64,000 nucleotides of DNA from positions 2,108,001 to 2,172,000 of the forward strand of contig NZ_CP033070.1 of NCBI RefSeq assembly GCF_003669035.1. Reading direction: 5' to 3'. Under the pieces are notes generated by a model that saw nothing but the letters and a program-made list of their open reading frames with translations, had not been told where the DNA came from and ran no database searches. The translations under genes were made by a program, and so were the position numbers. This DNA comes from Chryseobacterium sp. 3008163. GTDB taxonomy: Bacteria > Bacteroidota > Bacteroidia > Flavobacteriales > Weeksellaceae. Positions 57,457-64,000 of the stretch are shown in pieces (position 1 is the stretch's first letter; every line of letters starts with the position of its first letter).

Positions 57457-58062
57457 ATGTCTAAAGCAGAAAAGACAAAACAGTTCATCATCGAGAAAAC
57501 GGCAGCCTTGTTCAACAGCAAGGGTTACACAAGAACGTCGTTATCTGACATTTCTGAGGCAACAGGTTTGACTAAAGGCAGCATTTACGGAAATTTCGAG
57601 AACAGAGATGAATTGGCAATAGAAGTTTATAAATTTAATTCTGGGCTTCTTGGGAAAAATTTATTGAGGTCTTTTGGCGACGAATTTCCTACTTTACTTG
57701 ATAAACTCTATGCATTTGTTGCTTTTTACCGAAAAAACTGGCATTTTGTTTTTGCAAATGGTGGTTGCCCGATTATGAATGCGGCAACAGAATCTGATGA
57801 TACTTTCCCAAATCTTAAAAAACAAGTTGCCATTTCTTTTGAAAACTGGAAGAAAACCGTATCTAAAATCATTTTAAAAGGACAAGAAAGCGGGGAATTT
57901 AGTAAAAAAATTAATTCAGAAGAATATGCGTCACTCTTCATCATGCTGATTGAAGGTGGAATTCTGCTATCAAAAACTACAGACGATGAAAAATACCTCA
58001 ATCTTGCGTTAGATAGAGTAATATCAATCATCGATCGGGAAATAAAACAAACTCCATTATAA
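57457..58062 (+). CDS. TetR/AcrR family transcriptional regulator
   Basis: A 201-residue repressor-type regulator. The N-terminal helix-turn-helix is complete (TAALFNSKGYTRTSLSDISEATGLTKGSIYGNFENRDEL). The all-helical C-terminal domain with GGCPIMNAATESDDTFP resembles the AcrR-like group. It has a palindromic operator at its own promoter, so autoregulation is likely. The thioesterase gene follows after nine bases and is probably in its regulon. The inducer is unknown. Confidence 0.92.
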   Translation: MSKAEKTKQFIIEKTAALFNSKGYTRTSLSDISEATGLTKGSIYGNFENRDELAIEVYKFNSGLLGKNLLRSFGDEFPTLLDKLYAFVAFYRKNWHFVFANGGCPIMNAATESDDTFPNLKKQVAISFENWKKTVSKIILKGQESGEFSKKINSEEYASLFIMLIEGGILLSKTTDDEKYLNLALDRVISIIDREIKQTPL

Positions 58063-58071
58063 AATACTGTT

Positions 58072-58497
58072 ATGGATAAACTTGCAAAACTACAGGCATT
58101 CATCGGGAAAGAATTTACAGAATCTCCATCTCCGTTTATGCGTTGGCTAAATCCTGTCGTGCTTTCTGCAGAAGAAGGAAAGATAGAATTTCAATATACC
58201 GTAAGACCAGAATGGCTGAATCCTATGGGAAATCTTCATGGTGGAATAACTGCAGCAATTATGGATGACATTATTGGCGCAACCATGTTTTCTTTAAATG
58301 AAAAATCATTTATCACTACCATAAATAATGCGATAGATTATTTCTCGACAGCAAAAGAAAACGACCATATCATTGCGGAAACTAAAGTCATTAAAAGAGG
58401 AAAACAATTTGTAAATGCACAATGTGAAATCTGGAACGAAGATAAAACACGCTTAATTGCAAGAGGAACTTCTAATTTATTTAAAATCAATAATTAA
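58072..58497 (+). CDS. PaaI-type hotdog-fold thioesterase
   Basis: A 141-residue acyl-CoA thioesterase of the hotdog fold. It has PRPEWLNPMGNLHGGITAAIMDDIIGATMFSL-type core (NPMGNLHGG then AAIMDDIIGA, with the catalytic Asn/His/Gly and Asp), FITTINNAIDYFSTA and an AxGTSNLFKI end. It would hydrolyse a CoA thioester of unknown acyl chain. It is co-transcribed with the TetR-type regulator nine bases upstream. Confidence 0.9.
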   Translation: MDKLAKLQAFIGKEFTESPSPFMRWLNPVVLSAEEGKIEFQYTVRPEWLNPMGNLHGGITAAIMDDIIGATMFSLNEKSFITTINNAIDYFSTAKENDHIIAETKVIKRGKQFVNAQCEIWNEDKTRLIARGTSNLFKINN

Positions 58498-58641
58498 ACA
58501 TAAAATCGGCAAAATATTTAGGCACAGTTTTGATGCTATTATTTGACCTTTAAAAAAAATATATTTATTTATGAAATCGGCAAGAGTTTTAAGAACAAAA
58601 ATGACGTCATAAATATTAAAAAACAACAGTAAAATCTATAT

Positions 58642-59883
58642 ATGAAAAGAGTTGTCATTACAGGATTGGGTGCAGTAACACCTTTGGGAAACAATGTCGA
58701 AGATTTTTGGCAAAACAGCATCAACGGAAAAAGTGGTGCAGCTTTGATCAAACATTTTGATACAGAAAAATTCAAGGTACATTTTGCCTGTGAAGTGAAA
58801 AATTTTGACCCAAAAGTTCATCTTACTCATAATGAAATAAAAAGAAGTGACCTTTTTACTCAATATGCCATGTATTCATCTGCGGAAGCAATTCAGGATT
58901 CAGGTTTAGATTTTGAAAAGATGGATCCATTTGATACCGGAGTTATCTGGGGAACCGGACAAGGTGGAATGTGGACCTTCGAACACGAAGTAATGGAATT
59001 CGCAAAAGGAGACGGAACTCCACGTTTTAACCCGTTTTTTGTTCCTAAATTTATCGCAAACATGGCATCGGGAATGATTTCTATGAAGTTTGGCCTTCAG
59101 GGAATCAATTACACCACCGTTTCTGCATGTGCCACCGGAAATACCGCAATCATGGATGCTTTTAACTATATCAGACTAGGAAAAGCAAAGGTAATCATCA
59201 GTGGTGGTTCTGAAGCAGCAATTACTCCTGCCTCTGTTGGAGGATTTTCTATCATGAAAGCCATGTCTACAAGAAATGACGATTTTGCAACTGCAAGCCG
59301 ACCATATGATGCTGATAGAGACGGTTTTGTAATGGGTGAAGGTGCAGGTTCTTTGGTTCTTGAAGAGTACGAACACGCAAAAGCAAGAGGTGCAAAAATA
59401 TACGCCGAATTAGTTGGTGCCGCAATGACTGCCGACGCATATCATATGACAGCACCTCATCCTGAAGGAGCAGGAGCCATAAAAGCGATGCAATTAGCAT
59501 TGGAAGAAGCAGGAGTGAACGCCGAAGACATCAATTATATCAATCCGCATGCAACCTCTACTCCACTTGGAGATTTGATTGAGCTCAATGCAATTACTAA
59601 AGTTTTTAAAGGTAGTACCAATTTAGATATCAGTGCAACCAAATCGATGACCGGGCATTTATTGGGGGCTGCTGGAGCTGCCGAAGCTATTCTTTCTATT
59701 AAAGCTATTCAAAACGGAATCATCCCGCCAACGATTAATATGCACAATATTGATGAGAGAATTCCGAGAGATATCAATATCGTCTTTAATGAAGCTAAAG
59801 AAAAAGAAATCAATTACGCTTTAAGCAATGCCTTTGGTTTTGGCGGACATAATGCAACTTTGATTTTCAAGAAATTTAAGTAA
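58642..59883 (+). CDS. fabF: 3-oxoacyl-[acyl-carrier-protein] synthase II
   Basis: A 413-residue condensing enzyme of fatty acid elongation. The catalytic triad is intact: Cys in VSACATGN, His in NPHATSTPLGD, His in KSMTGHLLGAAG. The opening RVVITGLGAVTPLGNNVEDFW and the end ALSNAFGFGGHNATLIF are family signatures. Since no acpP or fabG is adjacent, this may be a second, accessory copy; I cannot see whether another fabF exists elsewhere. It is followed by a perfect bidirectional terminator. Confidence 0.94.
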   Translation: MKRVVITGLGAVTPLGNNVEDFWQNSINGKSGAALIKHFDTEKFKVHFACEVKNFDPKVHLTHNEIKRSDLFTQYAMYSSAEAIQDSGLDFEKMDPFDTGVIWGTGQGGMWTFEHEVMEFAKGDGTPRFNPFFVPKFIANMASGMISMKFGLQGINYTTVSACATGNTAIMDAFNYIRLGKAKVIISGGSEAAITPASVGGFSIMKAMSTRNDDFATASRPYDADRDGFVMGEGAGSLVLEEYEHAKARGAKIYAELVGAAMTADAYHMTAPHPEGAGAIKAMQLALEEAGVNAEDINYINPHATSTPLGDLIELNAITKVFKGSTNLDISATKSMTGHLLGAAGAAEAILSIKAIQNGIIPPTINMHNIDERIPRDINIVFNEAKEKEINYALSNAFGFGGHNATLIFKKFK

Positions 59884-59901
59884 TATTTATTCTTACATAC
59901 T

Positions 59902-59945
59902 ACAACAAAAAGCAGTCAAATTTGACTGCTTTTTGTTGTTTATAA
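59902..59945. terminator. Bidirectional terminator, 38-base perfect palindrome
   Basis: ACAACAAAAAGCAGTCAAA and its exact complement at 59902-59939, between the convergent fabF and cupin genes; A-rich on one side and T-rich on the other. Confidence 0.88.
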
Positions 59946-59954
59946 ATTATCTAA

Positions 59955-60341
59955 TTATTTTTTATAAGAATCAGAAACGAAAAGGTTATCAGAATTTTCA
60001 TCCATTGGAATGTATATTCTTTCCCATTTTTCACCCTCTGCAATTTCCCAACTGTGCCCTACTCCTTCTGTATCTTCTGCTAAAAGGATAATTCCTGGCT
60101 CAAGTAGAAATGTAGAACCGTCACTAACTTTGAACCTGATTTTTCCTTTCAACGTTACAACATATTGCCTTCTCGGCGCTGGGTGAGTATTCTTTTCCCA
60201 ATCTTCAGTTTGCCTGCTTATCCAAAACGAAGAAACACTAATTGCTTGTAAAGAAGGTAATTTTCCTTTTTCAAAAGTACTGCTTCCATCAGAATTGCTT
60301 TTTAATCTTATAGCTGCAATAAAATCTGAATGATGATCCAT
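59955..60341 (-). CDS. Cupin-domain protein
   Basis: A 128-residue single cupin fold. RRQYVVTLKGKIRFKVSDG, LEPGIILLAEDTEGVGHSWEI and WERIYIPMDE follow the two cupin motifs, but the metal-binding His cluster is only partly present (His in THPAPRRQY and VGHSW). Whether it binds a metal is unclear. Function is unknown. It is downstream of the L,D-transpeptidase gene on the same strand by 17 bases and may be co-transcribed. Confidence 0.82.
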   Translation of the reverse strand: MDHHSDFIAAIRLKSNSDGSSTFEKGKLPSLQAISVSSFWISRQTEDWEKNTHPAPRRQYVVTLKGKIRFKVSDGSTFLLEPGIILLAEDTEGVGHSWEIAEGEKWERIYIPMDENSDNLFVSDSYKK

Positions 60342-60358
60342 TATTTTTCTAAATCTAA

Positions 60359-61117
60359 TTAAGCTTTAAGCCACTCCGAAGAGGAAAGATAATTTTCATC
60401 AGGGTAATAAATGAAAAGACAATTTTTACCTTTGATGGTATTGATGATTGGTTCCGTCAGACTTCTTGGAATTGCCGGGCAACCCCAACTTCTTCCGATC
60501 CTTTTGTGAGCTGCAGCAAATTCATCACTTACATAATCTGCTCCATGCATTACGACAGCTCTTTTATATGCTGCGTCATTGAAACCCCTGTCCATTCCTA
60601 AAAGTTTTAGAGAATATCCATTATCGCCATTGTAGGTAGATTCTGTGATATAAAATCCCATGCTGCTTTGTAATGAACTTTCTGTATTTGAAAAATTAGT
60701 TGCAAACTCTTCACCTGTATTCTTTCCGTGAGCAACCAATGAATTGAAAAGAACTTTTCTTTGTTCAGTATCAATTACCCAAAGTCTTTTGACATTTGAA
60801 GATAATGAGAAATCACAAATGGTTAAAAGATGAGCTTCTTCACTCAGTTTTCCGGCTTTTTTAAGATTTTCAAAACCTAGTAATGCTTTTGCAAAAACAT
60901 CAAACTGAAGTTTATTGGTATTTTCGAATGAGATAGATTGATAAAGTTCTTCAGAAGAACTCACTTTGTTTGTATTTTTTAGAGATTTTGACTCAATTAT
61001 AGTTTCTATTTTGTTTGTGCTTTTAGTATTTCTGTCATTATCTGCCTTTTTTGGAGCTAGATAAAACGAGGTAGAAATCAAGTACACAATGCCTAATACG
61101 CTATAAAATCCTTTCAT
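60359..61117 (-). CDS. Murein L,D-transpeptidase catalytic-domain family protein
   Basis: A 252-residue exported protein (hydrophobic start MKGFYSVLGIVYLISTSFYL) of the YkuD_2 type. A Lys/Asn/Ser-rich linker is followed by the catalytic domain: LWVIDTEQRKVLFNSLVAHGKNTG, AVVMHGADYVSDEFA (His) and RIGRSWGCPAIP with the nucleophilic Cys. It would form or edit 3-3 cross-links or attach proteins to peptidoglycan in the periplasm. It lies upstream of the cupin gene. Confidence 0.9.
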   Translation of the reverse strand: MKGFYSVLGIVYLISTSFYLAPKKADNDRNTKSTNKIETIIESKSLKNTNKVSSSEELYQSISFENTNKLQFDVFAKALLGFENLKKAGKLSEEAHLLTICDFSLSSNVKRLWVIDTEQRKVLFNSLVAHGKNTGEEFATNFSNTESSLQSSMGFYITESTYNGDNGYSLKLLGMDRGFNDAAYKRAVVMHGADYVSDEFAAAHKRIGRSWGCPAIPRSLTEPIINTIKGKNCLFIYYPDENYLSSSEWLKA

Positions 61118-61244
61118 TAAATATTATGTTAATTAAAAATTGGTCGAGCAAAATTATAAAAACATAACGGAGTAACAGTTAAAAACTCAAAAGTTTAACT
61201 GAATTTAAGAAAGTTTAACTTAATGATTATCTGATACTAAGCTC

Positions 61245-61793
61245 TTATTTTTGAGAATCTGGAACAAATTCTAAGCTTACAGAATTCATGCAATAACGTG
61301 TTCCCGTAGGAGCTGGACCGTCATTGAAAACGTGACCTAGATGAGAATCGCAACGTTTACAAACCACCTCAATTCTTTCCATCCCATGAGTTGAATCTCT
61401 GTTGTAAGCTGTTCCTTCTTTATCAGCTTCAAAAAAACTTGGCCAACCACAAGTTGACGAAAATTTGGAATCTGAACGGAATAAGTGATTTCCACAAACT
61501 GCACAATAATATTCTCCTAACTCATCAAATTCATTATATTTTCCGGTAAAAGGTCTTTCTGTAGCAGCTTCCCTTGCGATAGCATATAAATCCGGTGAAA
61601 GAATTTTCTTCCATTCGTCGTTTGAAACATGCAGTTTTGTACGGTCAGTTCTTGAATAATATGGATTGTTTTTTGCTTCAGTATTTTCCATAGGAGTAAT
61701 TTTGACGGGTTTTTGAGTCTGCGAACACATTTGCAGAAAGGTTAATAACAATATGGGAATCAAAAATTTCATGATTGATTTTAAAAACTTCAA
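61245..61793 (-). CDS. msrB: Peptide-methionine (R)-S-oxide reductase, lipoprotein form
   Basis: A 182-residue MsrB with an export signal and lipobox (TFLQMCSQTQ, Cys at 23), so it acts in the periplasm or on the membrane surface. Zinc-binding cysteines are in CAVCGNHLF and CKRCDSHLGHVF. The catalytic Cys is in TRYCMNSVSLEF. The resolving region STCGWPSFF is present. It repairs oxidised methionine in envelope proteins. The start could also be Met8 (61772). Confidence 0.94.
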   Translation of the reverse strand: MKFLKSIMKFLIPILLLTFLQMCSQTQKPVKITPMENTEAKNNPYYSRTDRTKLHVSNDEWKKILSPDLYAIAREAATERPFTGKYNEFDELGEYYCAVCGNHLFRSDSKFSSTCGWPSFFEADKEGTAYNRDSTHGMERIEVVCKRCDSHLGHVFNDGPAPTGTRYCMNSVSLEFVPDSQK

Positions 61794-61863
61794 GATGAAT
61801 GCAAATTTTAATCCGCAATGATCTTCAATCTGAATTTATTCTGTTTTCCAATTCCAAATTTAC

Positions 61864-61871
61864 TAAATTTG
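61864..61871 (+). promoter_or_regulatory. -7 promoter box (TAAATTTG), near-leaderless start
   Basis: TAnnTTTG box ending five bases before ATG 61877, the same geometry as at 3570. It favours ATG 61877 over the in-frame start at 61799. Confidence 0.55.
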
Positions 61872-61876
61872 AGACT

Positions 61877-63121
61877 ATGAATGATGAACTTAAAAGAAAA
61901 CAACTCAATAAATACAAGGCTTTTGCCACAGGACTTTTTGTTTTGATGGCCATCATCTTTGTGGTGACCACCATTCTTCAAAAAACTCATGACTCTCATT
62001 GGATTGGCTATGTTCGTGCTTTTTCAGAGGCAGCAATGGTCGGAGCTTTGGCAGATTGGTTTGCCGTAACCGCCTTATTCCGCCATCCCCTTGGGATTCC
62101 GATTCCGCACACGAATCTTATTGAAAACAGTAAAGAGAAACTCGGTGATAATTTGGGAAGCTTTGTAGTGTCTAATTTCCTATCACCTCAGACGATTCGT
62201 CCTTACATTCAAAAAATCAAAATATCCAACTTTGTTGGGGAATGGCTCACGAAAGAAAGAAATCAGGAAGCTTTAATTAAAAATCTTTCGGATATTATTT
62301 TAGACATTCTTAATAAACTAGATGATTCTGAAGTCAGCCATTTTATCAGCAAGAAAGTCAGCGAAATGACCGATGATATTCAGCTAAACAAAATTTTAGG
62401 CAACGGAATTATCTATCTTTTAGACAAAAATGACCATCAGAAAATTGTCACCAATCTTTCAAAACAAATCAAAGAATATTTAATAGAAAACGATGCAATG
62501 ATTCAGGAAAGGGTAAAAAAAGGAAGTTATTCTTTTATCCCCTCATTTGTAGATAATAAAATTGCTGAGAAAATTGCGAGTGGGCTTTCGGATTTCTTCC
62601 GTGAAGTAGAAGAAGATACGAATCACGAAATCAGAACTTTAATCACAAAAAAGATTTACGATTTTTCTATCGATTTAAAAGAAGACCCGAAATGGAATGA
62701 TGAATTTAAGTCTATTAAAAATGACTTTCTAAAAACTGACAAGCTAGATGAATATTCAAATGACATCTGGCTTTCCATTAAAAAAACGTTGAGCACAGAA
62801 TTGCAGGAAGAAGAATCTTCATTAAAAAAATACATTACAAAAAACCTCAACGAGTTTTCTCAAAATCTGAAAACCGACGAAAATCTTCAGAATAAAATTG
62901 ACAATTGGGTACGAGTAACCGCCTACAAATACATTCTGAAAAACACCCATCAAGCCGGAAACCTCATCAGTTCAACTGTTGGAAACTGGCAAGGGAAAGA
63001 ATTGAGTGAAAAGCTTGAATTAGAGGTTGGTAAAGACTTACAATTTATCCGTGTGAACGGCACTTTGGTTGGTGGATTGGTGGGATTGATTATTTATACG
63101 ATTTCGCATTTTTTTCTTTAA
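61877..63121 (+). CDS. DUF445 family membrane protein
   Basis: A 414-residue protein. A transmembrane helix (residues ~19-38) is followed by the family signature AFSEAAMVGALADWFAVTALFRHPLGIPIPHTNLI (seen as GALADWFAVTALFRHP). A long charged helical region with repeated SDIILDIL/FISKKVSEM-like units extends to a C-terminal helix GLIGLIIYTISHFF. The family (YjiN-type) is of unknown function. ATG 61877 was chosen because of the adjacent promoter box and the conserved start; the longer frame begins at 61799. Confidence 0.88.
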   Translation: MNDELKRKQLNKYKAFATGLFVLMAIIFVVTTILQKTHDSHWIGYVRAFSEAAMVGALADWFAVTALFRHPLGIPIPHTNLIENSKEKLGDNLGSFVVSNFLSPQTIRPYIQKIKISNFVGEWLTKERNQEALIKNLSDIILDILNKLDDSEVSHFISKKVSEMTDDIQLNKILGNGIIYLLDKNDHQKIVTNLSKQIKEYLIENDAMIQERVKKGSYSFIPSFVDNKIAEKIASGLSDFFREVEEDTNHEIRTLITKKIYDFSIDLKEDPKWNDEFKSIKNDFLKTDKLDEYSNDIWLSIKKTLSTELQEEESSLKKYITKNLNEFSQNLKTDENLQNKIDNWVRVTAYKYILKNTHQAGNLISSTVGNWQGKELSEKLELEVGKDLQFIRVNGTLVGGLVGLIIYTISHFFL

Positions 63122-63131
63122 ATCTAAAATT

Positions 63132-63162
63132 TCAAGCATAAAAAAGCAAAGCCTTGATGACT
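63132..63162. terminator. Terminator between convergent genes
   Basis: AAAAGCAAAG / CTTCGCTTTT stem with one mismatch and a 9-base loop, between the DUF445 stop and the pyrD stop. Confidence 0.72.
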
Positions 63163-63192
63163 TCGCTTTTCTGATATATTATAAATTATATT

Positions 63193-64000
63193 TTACCTCG
63201 CAATTCTTCCCGCTCTCGTCAAAAGTTCCTGATTGATATCGTTGATCAACTGTGGTCCTTCATAAATAAATCCTGTGTACAATTGAACTAAACTCGCTCC
63301 GGCATTCAGTTTTTCGATCGCATCTTTTGCAGAATGAATTCCGCCAACTCCGATAATTGGGAATGCTCTATTGCTTTTATCTGAAAGATATTTGATCATT
63401 TTCGTACTTCTTTCACGAATTGGTTTTCCGCTCAAACCTCCGTTTCCGATTTCTGCTAAAACTTCAGGTGAAGTTTTCAAACCTTCTCTGTTCACTGATG
63501 TATTTGAAACCACGATCCCGTCGATTTTTGTATCTGCAATGAGCTCAATAATTTCGTCAAGCTGTTGATTGTTCAAATCAGGAGCGATTTTCAGAAGAAT
63601 TGGTTTTTGAGTCGGCTTGGTCTGATTGATTTCCTTAACTGCTGTAATCAATTCCCTCAGATATTCCACATCTTCTAGTTTTGCGTGACTTCCCACGTTT
63701 GGACAGCTCACATTTAACACAAAATAATCGACGTAAGGATGAAGACCTTCGAAACAGTCGAGATAATCCTGTGTATAATTTTCCGGCGTTGTGTTGGTGT
63801 TTTTTCCGATGTTACCACCGATGATGATTTTTCCTTTGTTGCCTTTCAGCTTTTCAATCGCAGCCTCAAGTCCGTCATTGTTGAAACCCATTCTGTTGAT
63901 GATTCCGCCATCTTCAATCAAACGGAACAATCTTTTCTTAGGATTTCCAGCCTGCGCTTTTGGAGTTACCGTTCCGATCTCTACAAATCCGAATCCTAAA
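63193..64000 (-). CDS. pyrD: Dihydroorotate dehydrogenase (quinone), 5' end outside window
   Basis: The frame is open through the window edge ([26 protein letters not shown]), so the N-terminal ~75 residues are missing. Class 2 motifs include [55 protein letters not shown] and [12 protein letters not shown] with a terminal [15 protein letters not shown]. It oxidises dihydroorotate to orotate at the inner membrane, fourth step of pyrimidine synthesis. It is convergent with the DUF445 gene. Confidence 0.95.
   Translation of the reverse strand, partial: LGFGFVEIGTVTPKAQAGNPKKRLFRLIEDGGIINRMGFNNDGLEAAIEKLKGNKGKIIIGGNIGKNTNTTPENYTQDYLDCFEGLHPYVDYFVLNVSCPNVGSHAKLEDVEYLRELITAVKEINQTKPTQKPILLKIAPDLNNQQLDEIIELIADTKIDGIVVSNTSVNREGLKTSPEVLAEIGNGGLSGKPIRERSTKMIKYLSDKSNRAFPIIGVGGIHSAKDAIEKLNAGASLVQLYTGFIYEGPQLINDINQELLTRAGRIAR

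Noticed and set aside
58503..58600. Possible sigma-54-like sites (GGCAC...TTG) and a TGACGTCA palindrome before fabF
   Set aside because: The GG-to-GC spacing is off by one and the -12 element lacks its C. The 8-base palindrome is too short to mean much alone.

Overview
The window looks like a chromosome segment of a Chryseobacterium-like member of the Flavobacteriia (Weeksellaceae). The evidence is the low GC content, promoters of the Bacteroidota type (TAnnTTTG -7 boxes, once with a TTTG box 19 bases upstream), proteins with type IX secretion (T9SS type B) C-terminal domains, several TonB-dependent receptors, exosortase F, and the gene blocks rsfS-ftsH-LUD-cdsA-psd and DUF4271-hemD. No rRNA, tRNA, CRISPR array, phage or insertion sequence was seen. 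Most of the window is ordinary core genome.

Layout. 1-3.5 kb: two tandem paralogous secreted T9SS type B proteins. 3.6-11.2 kb: nitroreductase, nadB-nadC, a TonB receptor, a small membrane protein, asd. 11.4-13.6 kb: cation efflux protein, a GC-richer intergenic element, exosortase XrtF and its partner. 13.6-17.8 kb: an amino-sugar recycling block with an AmgK-like kinase, a stand-alone RapZ C-terminal domain, a MurU-like nucleotidyltransferase and a LOG protein. A GxxExxY gene bracketed by inverted repeats lies inside it. 18-24.8 kb: TonB receptor plus DUF5689 lipoprotein, divergent from a secreted nuclease-fold protein. 24.9-35.3 kb: superoxide dismutase, rho, M28 peptidase, ABC exporter, fatty acid hydroxylase, a surface protein and a membrane-anchored LuxR-type regulator with a small membrane partner. 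35.8-46 kb: lipid synthesis (psd, cdsA), ftsH, rsfS, birA, an LptF/LptG permease, tgt, a dolichyl-phosphate-mannose-synthase-like enzyme, hemD. 46-49.4 kb: S9 peptidase and small genes. 49.6-55.9 kb: a sensor kinase and response regulator, then a His/Cys-repeat lipoprotein, a cysteine-rich small protein and a TonB receptor fused to two heavy-metal-binding (HMA) domains. 56-64 kb: AraC and TetR regulators with OsmC and a thioesterase, fabF, cupin, L,D-transpeptidase, msrB, DUF445, partial pyrD.

Two things stand out. First, the 52-56 kb block looks like a poorly described metal-handling system of the cell envelope: a lipoprotein with three PHGxPxHxC-type repeats, a nine-cysteine secreted protein and an HMA-HMA-TonB receptor fusion. 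Second, ten genes are split by single frameshifts, each at a short homopolymer and almost all explained by one missing base. I read these as consensus sequencing errors, not real pseudogenes. The repaired proteins have normal family lengths and motifs, and are annotated below as whole genes across the break.
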